From Ahaetulla prasina (Eukaryota > Chordata > Lepidosauria > Squamata > Colubridae), in contig NC_080539.1 in assembly GCF_028640845.1 (NCBI RefSeq), positions 191,775,436 through 191,839,435 on the forward strand: a DNA stretch of 64,000 nt, read 5' to 3'. Position numbers and translations under genes: made by a program. This document shows positions 18,611 to 29,251 of this stretch, piece by piece. Position 1 is the stretch's first letter; each line of letters opens with the position of its first letter. The notes below the pieces were generated by a model. The model saw nothing but the letters and a program-made list of their open reading frames with translations, was not told the DNA's origin and ran no database searches.

Positions 18611-19860
18611 GTCACGATGTTAAATCAGCAGGCCATTATGGCTTCCTTAAAACATTACATCTGGCAAGATGGCAATTTTGGTTGCCTTGCCTAGGTAAAG
18701 ACGTTAAGGAACATACTAGGAAGTGTAAGATGTATGCTACCTCTAAACCACAACCCGGAAAGCCTTTAGGTTTACTACAGTCAGTAGCCGACCCCGGGAG
18801 GCCATGGGATGAAATAGCGATGGATTTCACAGTCGACCTCCCGGAGAGTCAGGACTACACAGTGATCTGGACTGTGGTGGACCTATTTTCTAAGCAGGCA
18901 CATTTTGTACCTTGCAAGGGGTTACTGTCAGCACTGCGATTAGCGCAAATGTTCATACAATATATTTATCGGTTACATGGAGTACTGAACTGATTAATAT
19001 AAGATAGGGGAGTGCAGTTTACTGCACACTTTTGGAGGAACTTTATAAGGCTCATCGGTTTATCTCAGGGACTAAGTTCAGCATTCCACCCCAGTATTAA
19101 CGGGTCCACTGAAAGAGCAAATGCGATGATAGAATGCTACTTTCGAAGTTATGTAATGTATCAACAATCGGATTGGTCTGATCTCATTCCATTTGCGGAA
19201 GTAGCATACAACAATGCTGTCCATTGTAATACTGGATTCACCCTTTTACAAATAGTGACAGGGAAAGACTTTAACGCTATACCAGAATTAGACCCCCAGG
19301 GGCGGGATCAAACATCTGTTAGTGGATGGGTAGAAAAAATACGAGATGTTTGGCCTCATGTAAAACAAGTGTTACAAAAGACTGTTACCGAGTACAAAAC
19401 ACAAGCAGATAAGAGAAGGAGGGAACCCAGACCTTTCCAATTAGGAGATTGTGTATATTTCTCCACCAAATATATCAAACTAAGGCTGCCGTGCAAGAAA
19501 TTAGGACCTAAATACTTAGGACCATTTACAATAATCAAAGTTATTAACCCTGTGACTGTTATGCTGAAACTCCCTCCATTATTAGGGAAAATACATCCCG
19601 TATTCCATAGTAGTTTACTTAAACATGTAGAGGAGGGGGAACCTACAAAACCACCTGGACTGATAGCAGGGGACCGGTATGAAATAGCTGAGATTCTTGA
19701 TTAAAAGACGACAAAGGGAAGACTAAAATATCTTGTCAGGTGGAAGGGGTATCCATACGAAGACTCATCCTGGAACATAATACTGACGCTCCTAAAATGT
19801 TAAGGAAGTTCCATAAACAATATCCACATAAACCGGGGCCTACTGAAAGTTATTAAACTT
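18611..19860 (+). pseudogene. Element C integrase and chromodomain
   Basis: This resumes the pol of C after CR1: CHDVKSAGHYGF, RKCKMYATSKP (one zinc Cys changed), then MDFTVDLPES (first catalytic Asp), DRGVQFTAHFW (second Asp; the preceding codon is a stop) and NGSTERANAMIECYFRSY (catalytic Glu). LGPKYLGPFTIIKVINPVTVML and HPVFHSSLLKHV follow. The chromodomain (YEIAEILD, LKYLVRWKGYPYEDSSW) has a stop and a frameshift. Best ORFs are 18682-18993 and 19012-19704. Confidence 0.85.
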
Positions 19861-19963
19861 CTGTTAATGTTTTATAGATGAGCTCCTGGTAGAGGGGCTG
19901 CCTGTCGAGCACAGCTCCGTCTCGACACATGATGCTGCAGGGATCTGTGTCTGGCAAGCATGA

Positions 19964-20853
19964 CAGTCAGCTGCTGATGCGGCTGTCTATCGGGGGCGAG
20001 TCGTTGGCCCCGATGGAGAAGGTACGCAACTTGGGCGTGCTCCTGGATGGTCTGTTGTCCTTTGAAGATCATTTGACGACCGTCTCCAGGAGAGCTTTTT
20101 ATCAGATTCGCCTGATCCGCCAGTTGCGTCCCTTCCTGGACCGGGATGCCCTAAGCACGGTCACTCATGCTCTCGTTACCTCTCGTCTGGACTACTGCAA
20201 TGCTCTCTACATGGGGCTCCCCTTAAAGAGCACCTGGAGACTTCAGCTAGTCCAGAATATGGCTGCACGGGTTATTGAGGGAGCGGTTCGGAGCTCCCAC
20301 GTAACACCTATCCTGCGCAGACTGCACTGGCTACCTGTTGTTTTCCGGGTGCGCTTCAAGGTATTGGTTACCACCTTTAAAGCACTCCATGGCTTAGGAC
20401 CGGGCTACTTACGGGACCGTCTACTGCCGGCCTCTATCTCCCAGCATCCGGTACGTTCCCACAGAGAGGGACTCCTCAGGGTGCCGTCAGCCAAACAGTG
20501 TCGACTGGCGACCCCCAGGGGGAGGGCCTTCTCTGTGGGGGCTCCTACCCTGTGGAACGAGCTTCCCCCGGGCTTCGACAACTACCTGACCTTAGGACCT
20601 TTCGCTGCGAACTTAAAACCTATTTATTCCGTTTGGCTGGACTGGCCTGATTTTAAATTCTATAAATTTTAATTGTGGGTTTTAAATTTCTGTAATTTTT
20701 ATGGGGTGTAATGTTATTTTAAATTTTCTGGCAAATTTGAATCAGTTTTTTAAGGGTTGTTTTAATTATGGTGTATGTTTCTGTTTGTATTTTATTTGCC
20801 TGTGCACCGCCCTGAGTCCTTCGGGAGAAGGGCGGCATACAAATTAAAACATG

Positions 20854-20928
<75 letters not shown>

Positions 20929-20939
20929 ATTATTATTAA

Positions 20940-20986
<47 letters not shown>
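19964..20986 (+). mobile_element. L2-type LINE, 5'-truncated, in the 3' LTR of element C
   Basis: The ORF 19929-20672 is in frame with the L2 RT C-terminus from about 19964: VRNLGVLLDGLLSFEDHLT, IRQLRPFLDRDALSTVTHALVTSRLDYCNALYMGLPLKST, LHWLPVVFRVRFKVL and WNELPPG. A 3' UTR follows with the CCGCCCTGAGTCCTTCGGGAG hairpin and then a long ATT tail (20850-20986). An atga repeat sits at both edges. It is recent enough that the coding frame is nearly intact. Confidence 0.9.
20850..20986 (+). repeat. (ATT)n microsatellite at an L2 tail
   Basis: About 45 ATT units with two ATTAAT interruptions. It grew from the 3' tail of the L2 just upstream. Confidence 0.95.
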
Positions 20987-20987
<1 letters not shown>

Positions 20988-21363
20988 GAGAAATGAGTCA
21001 GAACATTGGCGCCCAGGATAGAGGGAGATGAGGGCTGAGCATTAGAAAGAGTTGCTTTAGTTCTGGGGTTTAGCAGATAATGTGGCAGCTGAGGCTGTCA
21101 GCTGAGGAGGGAGAGAGTGGCCGGACATCCAATCAACAGAGCAGTTCAACCATGGGGTGGGGCCTGAGCAGCGCGGGATATTTAAAAGGGGCTGAGAGGC
21201 AGAAGCTCTCAGCGCTGACTTTATACAAAGAAACCTTGACTTTTCCTGAGACCCGGTGTGTAGCAGACCAAATAAAAGAAGCCTTTTTCTGGAAGAAACC
21301 CAAATTGGCTTGTTTATTCTCATGGTGTCTGATACAACTGTGGCTGAGCAAGCTAAGAATGGA

Positions 21364-22740
21364 TTCACAATGAGCTGACCAACCACACAATATATAGCCC
21401 TCAATGGATAGGGAGGTTTGGCCAGCATCACGACAAGATGACTTGCTCCGGAAAGAACGCCGAAATTCCGGTTGTTTCAGGGGTCCTTAATGGACCATAG
21501 CTGTCCTGGAGGGACAGCGAAGAAAGAAGGCACCGGCCAGTGCGAACAGAGAAGTTGCGAATTCCCTGCAGCACCAGCATCCAGCCTTCGACCTAACAAT
21601 AAGGAAAGGCAGGCATAGGAGCTGCCAAAGTGGGACAGCCACACAAAAGGATTGAGCAAGAGTGGAGATTTGAGCAGAGTATTGTTACTGGGCGAGCAAT
21701 TGGCCAACTCGCAAGTAAGAAGAAAAAACTTTTAAAAAGCTGAAAAAATTTTCCGGTTTGAAGTTAGCGACTAATTGGCACGTGAGAGGAAACAAACAGC
21801 AAAGAGGATTTATAAGACAAAAGCCCTAAAAGAAATAACATTCCATCTGGATTTAAAATTGGTTTTTGAAGAAAATATAAATAGTAAAAGGAGAAGAAAA
21901 TTGAGAGAAAGCATCTTTTGCTAACAAAAGGATTTAATTGAGGAAGACAAAGGAAATGTTTTTTGTGGATTAATGAGTGACATTTTGTTGCTGGGATTTG
22001 TGGATTGGAGAGAAACATTGCTGGAGAGGCAAAAAATAACATCACATTGCTTAGGCTATCAAGAGAAAGAAAAAGTCTGAAGGAGTACTTGTTTAAACAG
22101 CTGTGGCACAACTTCAAAAGACTGGAAAGATCAAAGACCTGAACTAGAATGACTGAGGAAAAAAACCACATTTGAATTGGCTTGCATTTGGAAATAGAAA
22201 AAAGAGGGGAACAAAGAGACAATATTTTGGACTTGAATTTGAACTATACACAAGTTAAAATAAATAAATTTAAAAAGCCTTTCTCCTTATATTGACAATA
22301 TGGAGAGTTGGGAGGATGAATATGAGGAACTATGGGAGATGCTTCAAATGTTACGAGAATCCTTTAAGGGAAATAAACATGCAGAACAGTGGCTTAAAAA
22401 TAAAAAAAGAAATTATGAAGAAATTATGAGGAAACAAGAGGAACAAAAATATAACGCTGAAAAAGAAATGAGTGAGGATAAAGATACAGATGATTATATT
22501 GGGATTGATAGTGAAGGAATAGAAATGGAGAGGGGGAAAGATACTTTAAAAAAGAAAGGGAAAAAAGAAAAAAAGAAAAGATTGAGGGGAATAATTAAAA
22601 GAGTAAAAAAATAGATGATTATACTGGGATTGGCAGGGAGAAAGAGGAGTGAGAAGGAGAAGAAAGGATTGCTGTGAAAAGGAAAAGATGAAATGGAAGA
22701 AAGGCAACCCCGAATATATTTGAATATATTAGGATAAAAA
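21364..22740 (+). mobile_element. Probable L1 LINE 5' end with ORF1 start
   Basis: A moderately GC-rich leader (21364-21720) turns purine-rich and leads to an ORF at 22300-22614 (104 codons). That ORF encodes a highly charged, coiled-coil-like protein (MESWEDEYEELWEMLQMLR, NKKRNYEEIMRKQEE), similar in character to the N-terminus of vertebrate L1 ORF1p. No RNA-binding domain follows, and the sequence decays after 22740. The assignment rests on layout and composition, not on a diagnostic motif; another LINE or retrogene is possible. Confidence 0.45.
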
Positions 22741-22769
22741 TCAAAACAGTTAAAAAAAGAATGAAAGTG

Positions 22770-23270
22770 AATATATATATCTCCCTCAATGGAACTACAT
22801 CTACATGGAAGGAAGCATGCAGTAGGGTACTTCAAGGTTTGGTCTTAGGCCCAATACTTTTCAACATCTTCATAAATTATTTAAAAGAGCAGATAGAAGG
22901 GGAACTCAACAATTTTGCAGGCATCAAGCTGGGTGAGTAACCCAAGATACGGAAGGATCTTCACAGAGCTGAACACTGCACCCTAATTCAACAAAATACA
23001 ATTCAGGGTGAAAAAAATAAGGTTTTACATTCAGGCAAGAAAAAACAAATCTACAGGTACAGAATAGGTGGTACCTGCTCAACAGCAGTAATTGGGAGAG
23101 GGCTCTAGGATAGACTTGCCTTCAGAAGTTGTGGGTTGCCATTATTGGAGGTTTTCAAAAAGAAATTGGACATTTGCTTGTCTGGAATGTTATAGGGTTT
23201 ACTGCTTGAGCAGGCGGTTGGACTAAAAGACCTCCAAGGTCCCTTTCAAATCTCTAATTTTGTTATTTTG
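22770..23270 (+). mobile_element. CR1 LINE remnant, RT piece joined to 3' tail
   Basis: 22800-22990 matches the CR1 RT region around QGLVLGPILFNIFINYLKEQI. 23090-23270 matches the CR1 end (LPSEVVGCHYWRFSKRNWTFAC-type codons, with stops) and finishes with the tail ggttggactaaaagacctcc...tttgttattttgttat. Most of the sequence between is gone. It is non-functional. Confidence 0.75.
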
Positions 23271-24255
23271 TTATATGACAAAACTTAAGACATAAGATAA
23301 AAATTAGTTACCTTTTTTCACTAAAAAAATCCAGAAAGGATACTTTTAAGTAAATTTGAAATGAAAACTGTGTAAGAACTATAAGTAATACATTTCTGGG
23401 GGGGAAATGGAAATCCCAAAATATGATTTCTTAATAATTCATCCATAAAATATTTTAACTTTTTCTCCTTAAAAAGTAGGTGTTGATATTGTTTGTTTCT
23501 ATAGGGATTTTCTTGGAGATCCAGGTTATTCTTCAGACAAATGAATTTGAGGTGTTCGGTCATCTCTTCTACTCTCAAATTTTCTGTGTCTTCTTTATCC
23601 TGCAACAGTTGTATACAATCAAAAGGAAGATAAAACATTTTTTCATTCTTCAATGATTTAAAGATTTTGTTGACTTAATGCCCTTGTGAACCATCACTTA
23701 AATAATGATGGAATGGAAATGAAAAAGCATTGAAGAACTAAGAAAGAGCAAGTTGGATTGGATTTGAACATTTGCAGCACAATGCTATACCAGCGATCTC
23801 AAAAATGCCACAATTCATTTATTATGTGCTCTTGACTAAGACTGTTCACTATCTCCACGGAGACTGAGAAGCTGCTGCCTGTGATTAGGTGGAGATGGTG
23901 GAGATACAGAAATGCAACCCTAGTCATGAGAGCAAGCACATAGCCATTTAACTCAGTGAAACATGAATGAGCATCCTCTATTATTTCAGTGGATTCTCTA
24001 TTCTCTCTCTCTCTATCAATTTTCTAGTACGAATAATTCAAGCTGACATAAAATGGTTTTGATGGCAAATACAAGAGCCAGTTTGATGCAATGATGATGG
24101 TGCTAGTCTAAGAAGATGGTGAGTTTTAGGCCTATCTTAGGTAGGAAAACTAACTGGGTGACCTGGGGACAATTTCATTTTCTTAGCCCAACCCACTTCA
24201 CAGTTCCCACTTTATTGTGGGAAAAATAGAAGGCAGGAGAATTAGGTATGTTCAC
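23271..24255. other. Intronic DNA, no recognised element
   Basis: AT-rich sequence with short chance ORFs (e.g. 23321-23653 minus) and a small CT run near 24000. No repeat family or gene was recognised. Confidence 0.5.
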
Positions 24256-24269
24256 TGCCTCGAGTTATA

Positions 24270-24629
24270 AGGTAGGGTAAAGGTTCCCCTTGCACATACG
24301 TGCTAGTCATTGCCGATTCTAGGGGGCGGTGCTCATCTATGTTTCAAAGCCGAAGAGCCAGCACTGTCGGAAGATGTCTCCATGGTCATGTGGCCGGCAT
24401 GACTCAACGCCAAAGGCGCACGGAATGCTGTTACCTTCCCACCAAAGGTGGTCCCTATTTTTTCTACTTGCATTTTTACGTGCTTTCAAAACTGCTAGGT
24501 TGGCAGAAGCTGGGACAAGTAATGGGAGCTCACCTCGTTACACGGCAGCACTAGGAATTCGAACCGCCGAGCTGCCGACCTTTCGATCGACAAGCTCAAC
24601 GTCTTAGCCCCTGAGCCACCACATCCCTA
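24270..24629 (-). mobile_element. Sauria-type tRNA SINE, antisense
   Basis: On the minus strand it starts with a tRNA-like head: box A-like tggctcaggggctaag and box B-like ggttcgaattc. The head is followed by the squamate-specific body (ccttcccaccaaaggtgg on the plus strand) and a tail ending ggggaacctttacc, related to BovB LINE ends. It is flanked by a 14-bp TSD (24256-24269 and 24630-24643) with one mismatch. The tRNA-like part is not a functional tRNA gene. A second copy is at 60569-60930. Confidence 0.9.
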
Positions 24630-24923
24630 TGCCTTGAGTTATACTTGTGTATAAAAAAGAGGGAACATAACAACAATAACAACAACAATAAATAACAACA
24701 ATAAAAATATGCCTATCCCAGGTCCTTGGGAAGGAGTCAATAGATGGATAAAAATGCCAAACCAAGCCTAAACATCTGGCTGGCTGTGTGATCAACCATA
24801 ATATACTGATATGCACATTGGAATAGAAATTGTTACAACAGTTTTTATGGCTTACCTACACCTGAATATCTGAGGGCCCAGAGAGCAGTGATGTCTCTTT
24901 CCAGATAAGTTCAGTAACATATG

Positions 24924-25499
24924 TGTTGTGGCTCCAGCCCCCCCCCTCCCCGGGCCTGGCCCCCTGCCAGAGAGTGACTCAGAGAGTGAGGGGGAAGGGC
25001 CGTCAGGGCTCCCTTCTGCAGGGCCGGCTTCTCTGGCTCAGCTCCAGGAGCCAGAGGCAGGCCAGGTGGAAGAGGTGACGAGGCCTCTGTCTCCTGTATC
25101 TCCCCTCGCCCAGGAAACGCTTCCAGACCCAACTGAGGACAATCAGTCCTGGTGAGATCCCAGGTTTCGTAAACAAGAGAGGCGGGAACAACAGAAGCAG
25201 GGGTGAGGCAGGCCTAGAAAGTGCTGAGTCATGGAGCCACACCCCACAGGGTATAAAAAGCAGGAGGGGCTACTATACTACTTCGTGACAAACAAATCAA
25301 ACTGCCTGGAGAGAACTTGAGCTGAAGTGCTGTTTATTCCTGATTTCCTGGTTGACACGCCGGCATCAAGAAAGATAACAGAAAAACCTTGGCAGACACT
25401 CGCTGGGTTGCTGCCAGAGCTGATAGCTGCTGTGGACTCAATTGCCGGCTAATTGAGTCATTTCTCGTGCCTCCCAGACTGAGGTGGGGGAACAGAACA
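24924..25499 (+). mobile_element. Solo LTR, family X copy 2
   Basis: This 576-bp LTR starts TGTTGTGGCTCC and ends GGAACAGAACA. It is flanked by a perfect 5-bp TSD, atatg (24919-24923 and 25500-25504). A TATA box (ggtataaaaag) lies near 25243. Upstream of it an open frame (24928-25155) encodes PESDSESEGEGPSG, SLAQLQEPEAGQVEE, then a stop directly before DPRFRKQERREQQK. The same peptide pattern is in the other three copies. No internal retroviral sequence is attached. Confidence 0.9.
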
Positions 25500-25504
25500 A
25501 TATG

Positions 25505-25881
25505 ACAGCTGTCAACTTGAAATAGGAAAGCGGTTATATACTTTTTCAAACCTAGCCTTTATAGTATTTAAAAAAAAAAAATTGATAGAAAGTAAATAGC
25601 TATTTGACCAACTGCTTTGATACTATATTAGAAGATATATCAATGGAAGTATAAATATGTGCATATGTTTCTTCCGTATTGCTTGCTGTATCAGTTTGAG
25701 GGGAGAATCAAAATTGGCAGGTGGGTAAATAGAGCCCTGTGATAGATGCTCCAGCTTTTTTCCTGTGTGTAGTTGCACTTATGTTTAATGGGGGTGGGGC
25801 TTGCATCGTTACACTCCATTTGCCATCCTTCCAATTATGACATTCCCTGCTATGAATGCTGCTATGCTTTGAAAAAATCCT
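25505..25881. other. Intronic DNA, no recognised element
   Basis: Short AT-rich stretch between a solo LTR and a hAT element. No motif was found. Confidence 0.5.
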
Positions 25882-25889
25882 AGACCAGC

Positions 25890-26290
25890 CAGGGGTGAAA
25901 TGCTCCCGGTTCGGACCAGATCACCTGATCCGGTAGCGATGGCAACGGGTGGTTTGGGGAACCGGTAGGAAAAATCCCTGCCACCCCCCATGCCCAGCTG
26001 AACCGCACGATCTTCAGAGGGTTTTTTTAAAACTTTTAAAAGCATTTTTTCTTTGGCCGATGATTTTTTTTGCCTTTAAAAGAAAAGAAAAGCCTCTGAT
26101 GATTGTGCGGCACAGCTGGGATCACCAGAGCCTTTTAAAAACATTTTTTCTACAACCTCTTTGGCCGAAGATGTTGTAGAAAAAGTGCTTTTAAAAGAAA
26201 AAAAAGTTGGCCACACCCACCCAGTCACATTACCCCCCACCAAGCCATGCCCACAGAACCGGTAGTAACAAATTTTACATTTCACCACTG
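25890..26290. mobile_element. Non-autonomous hAT element, 401 bp
   Basis: The ends are CAGGGGTGAAATGCT and ACATTTCACCACTG, imperfect inverted repeats of the hAT type. An exact 8-bp TSD, agaccagc, lies at 25882-25889 and 26291-26298. The interior has several fold-back A/T blocks and no transposase. It shares termini with the larger element at 46462-48174 and the partial one at 63615-64000. Confidence 0.9.
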
Positions 26291-26499
26291 AGACCAGCCC
26301 TGCTTGGCCTAGAAATCATCCATTCCATTCCAGACAGTAGTATTTGTATATAGATCTGATCTAGACACTTCAGAATAATTTGCTGATTCTAGATGGCAAC
26401 ATCTATGAAACAACCAATTTCTTGGGAAATAAATTGCCCAATCCAAGGGGATACATACTATAGTTAATAATTTAAGCCTTGAATTTTCAACTCCAGTCC

Positions 26500-27125
26500 C
26501 ATCACATTTTTATTTTTATTTTTATTTGAATTTATAACCCTCCTGTTGTGTCTCGTCTGCTTTCCCCGCAGCCGGGCCCCTCTTATCTCCTTCCGGATGC
26601 TGAGGAATGTCCTGGCATGCCTCCAGGCCCCAGCCCTGGCACCCTGCCCAGACAGGCCGAACAAGACGTAGGGCCTGAAGTGCCTCCAGCCCCCAGCCCT
26701 GGCTCCATGCCCAGGCAAACGGAGCAACTAGACCCCTCCCCCTCCCCCACAGCATGTGAGCCTGAGGAAGGTCAATTACCAACAGCTGTAGCCTGGAGAG
26801 ATCCTCGCTTCAGGAGAATTGATAGGCGGCGGCAGCAGAAGGAAGAGAGGGGCAGGCCTGGATAAGTGCTGAGTGATGGAGCCACACCCCATGGCCTATA
26901 TAAAGGATCTGCTTTCTGGCATTCTCTGAGTCAGGCAAAGCCTACCTTATATTGCTGAAGTCACTTCCTGGTCTCCTGCCTGCCTTGAGAACTTTGCTAG
27001 GACTTTGGCAGAGCTGCAGAGGCACGCCTGATATGGACTTCCCCGACCCGGCCGTCAGCGGAGGAGTGGGACACGACACCGCCCTTCTCCGAAGACTCAG
27101 GGTGGCTTACATTGTGTAAGGCAAC
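26500..27125 (-). mobile_element. SINE/L2-type 3' tail interrupted by a family-X LTR
   Basis: Outside the LTR (26500-26543 and 27079-27125) the sequence reads, on the plus strand, ttgaatttataaccc and then ccgcccttctccgaagactc with ggcttacattgtg. That is the 3' tail shared by the SINE at 43610-43872 and L2 LINEs. The rest of the repeat is not recognisable. Confidence 0.6.
26544..27078 (+). mobile_element. Solo LTR, family X copy 3
   Basis: A 535-bp LTR running TGTTGTGTCTCG to GGGACACGACA. TSDs are cctcc (26539-26543) and ccgcc (27079-27083), one mismatch; ccgcc is the original SINE-tail sequence. A TATA box (ctatataaagg) lies near 26899. The open frame 26548-26865 is rich in P, G and S and ends with WRDPRFRRIDRRRQQKEERG. 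It is diverged from copies 1 and 2 in the middle, but DPRFRR and the stretch to the TATA box are conserved. Confidence 0.85.
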
Positions 27126-27359
27126 ATTCAGGAAAGCAGTCATTTTCTCATCAGTAGGGGACACTAGGTGGAAGGGGAAAAGATGACAGAGATTCCACCA
27201 ACTACTACTCCCAAATCACCCATTTAACTATTAATCCATTAATTATTGTAAAGACAGTAACAGACCCAAACTTTTTGCTGAAGTATAGTAGTAGCAGTAG
27301 CATGTGTGGGGGTGGGCAGTCTATGACAGTTCAAGAATGGCAATAAAGAACATACAGAA

Positions 27360-27415
27360 TACAGAATAAGAGAGTTGGAAGGGACCTTGGAAGTCTTCTC
27401 ATCCTTCTAGTGGCT
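27360..27415 (-). mobile_element. CR1 3' tail fragment
   Basis: Reads, on the plus strand, agagttggaagggaccttgg..., the characteristic CR1 3' terminus in reverse. Only the tail remains. Confidence 0.6.
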
Positions 27416-27640
27416 GCCAGAAAGAGTTCTAGGTCATGCCCAAAGTTGAGTGTAAATAAAGATTATCCTTCATATGTATCTGAAGTTGTTGACTAAACTT
27501 GGGAGTTGAAAAAGCCATTATATTATTATTATTATTTACTTTATTCATTAAACATGAAACTCAGTCAACTGAAAATTCAAAAATGCATCACAAATACCAT
27601 TGACTGGTGCTAATGGTTGATAGGGTTGCTTCCAGTGTCC

Positions 27641-28455
27641 TAGACAACACAGTATCAACAGTAGAAACCTTCAAATTTCTAGGTTCTACCATATCGCAAG
27701 ATCTAAAATGGACAGCTAACATCAAAAATGTCATCAAAAAAGGACAACAAAGAGCGCCAACTCAGAAAGCTCAAACTGCCCAAGGAGCTGCTGATCCAGT
27801 TATACAGAGGAATTATTGAGTCTATCTTCTGCACCCTATAACTGTCTGGTTTGGTTCTGCAACACAACAAGACAGACACAGACTTCAGAGGATAATTAGA
27901 ACTGCAGAAAAAAACAATTGCTACCAAACTGCCTTCCATTGAGGACCTGTATACTTCACGAATCAAAAAGAGGGTTGTGAAAATATTTACAGACCCCTCA
28001 CATCCTGGACATAAACTGTTTCAACTCCTACCCTCAAAACAACATTATAGAGCACTGCACACCAGAACAACTAGACACAAGAACAGTTTTTCCCCGAACA
28101 CCATCACTCTGCTAAACAAATAATTCCCTCAATACTGTCAAACTATTTACTAAATCTGCACTAGTATTAATTTCTCATCATTCCCATCACCCATCTCCTT
28201 CCACTTATGACTGTAACTTTGTTGCTTGTATCCTTATGATTTATACTGATATTGTTTCCTGATTGCTTATTTGTAGCCTATGACTATCATTAAGTGTTGT
28301 ATCATTAAGTGTTAAATTTGTATCCTATGACTATCATTAAGTGTTGTAAGTGTCGTACCTTGATGAAAGTCTTTTATGTACACTGAGAGCATATGCACCA
28401 AGACAAATTCCTTGTGTGTCCAATCACACTTGGCTAATAAAAATTCTATTTTATT
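27641..28455 (+). mobile_element. Rex1/Babar-like LINE, 5'-truncated
   Basis: The sense-strand copy of the family at 15845-16738. Frames with stops encode TVETFKFLGSTISQDLKWTAN, RNYWVYLLHP-type broken codons, LQRIIRTAEK, IKKRVVKIFTDPSHPGHKLFQLLPSKQHYRA and NSFSPNTITLLNK. The 3' UTR ends with the motif ccttgtgtgtccaatcacacttggctaataaaaattctattttattcta. It is more decayed than the other copy. Confidence 0.8.
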
Positions 28456-28459
28456 CTAA

Positions 28460-29015
28460 CCAAGTATCGTCTTAAAATATATGATGTTCTGAATAATACA
28501 GTTTTTTGCAGTTCCGCTGGTGTAATTACTTGATGTGTTTTGTAAAATTCTTGGACATGGTACCAAGTTCCCCAATGACAATGGGTACCACTGTTAAATG
28601 TTTCATCTATAGCCATGTAGTTTCAATGGCTAGGTCGCGATATTTTATAATTTTTTTCCAGTTCTTTTCTTCAACTCTGGCATCTCCTGGTACAGCGATA
28701 TAAATAAATTGTATGCTTCAGTTTTCGACAACTGTGATATCTGGCATGTTGTGTTCCAAATGACGATCCGTCTGTATCTGAAAGTCCCATAAGATCTTCA
28801 CCTTCTCATTTTCAACAACTTTTTCCACTTTTATGTTCCCATGACTTTTCGGATACAGGTAAGTCGTATTTTTTACATAATGACCAGTGGATTAATTTAG
28901 CAACTCAGTCATATCTAGTTTTGTAATCAGTTTGCATGATTTTGCTGCACTCACATATTAAATGTGAAACAGTTTCAACTTTATCACTACAAAATTGGCA
29001 GTTTGGATTATTATT
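28460..29015 (-). mobile_element. R4/Dong-like LINE, C-terminal end, antisense
   Basis: On the minus strand the sequence gives NPNCQFCSDKVETVSHLICECSKI, the C-rich zinc-finger block next to the restriction-like endonuclease of R2/R4-type LINEs. Further on come DTDGSSFGTQHARYH and VPIVIGELGTMSKNFTKHIK, matching the end of the plus-strand copy (VPVVLGTLGAVPKDLGKHLKA). It abuts an ATT repeat at its 5' side (29009-29018). It is frameshifted and inactive. Confidence 0.7.
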
Positions 29016-29149
29016 ATTAACTTTTATTCATTAAACATGAAACTCAGTCAACTGAACATTTAAAAATGTATCACACATATCATTGACTGGCTCTGATGGT
29101 TTATATGGATTGCTACTAGCATCCTAGGTATCGATCAAGCATCTTCTTA

Positions 29150-29190
<41 letters not shown>

Positions 29191-29210
29191 CAACAACAAC
29201 AACAACAACA

Positions 29211-29247
<37 letters not shown>

Positions 29248-29251
29248 ATAC
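29016..29251. repeat. Unassigned repeat plus AAT/AAC/ACT microsatellite
   Basis: 29016-29135 repeats, with about 85-90% identity by eye, the sequence at 27521-27643 (attcattaaacatgaaactc...), also preceded by ATT units. 29149-29248 is a compound microsatellite, AAT then AAC then ACT. Confidence 0.7.

Larger units (their letters stand above)
14697..21358 (+). mobile_element. Element C: chromodomain Ty3/gypsy with three nested LINEs
   Basis: The LTRs are 14697-15116 and 19903-21358 (the latter split by an L2). The outer flanks carry a perfect 5-bp TSD, atgga (14692-14696 and 21359-21363). The interior keeps the Gag N-terminus, the RT C-terminal half, RNase H and integrase with a chromodomain, but Gag C-terminus, protease and RT N-terminus are missing at about 15690. 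A Rex1-like LINE (15845-16738), a CR1 (17789-18610) and an L2 (19964-20986) are inserted. Proteins are about as close to D's as different families within one lineage. It is defective. Confidence 0.9.
19903..21358 (+). repeat. 3' LTR of element C, split by L2
   Basis: The LTR parts are 19903-19963 and 20987-21358, matching 14697-15116 closely. A G-rich tract (ggtagaggggctgcc, 19888-19902) precedes it. The TSD atgga follows at 21359-21363. Confidence 0.85.

Noticed and set aside
24501..24630. tRNA-like box A and box B sequence (also at 60820-60930 and 43780-43872)
   Set aside because: These are heads of SINEs with TSDs or LINE-type tails; no cloverleaf, so they are not tRNA genes.
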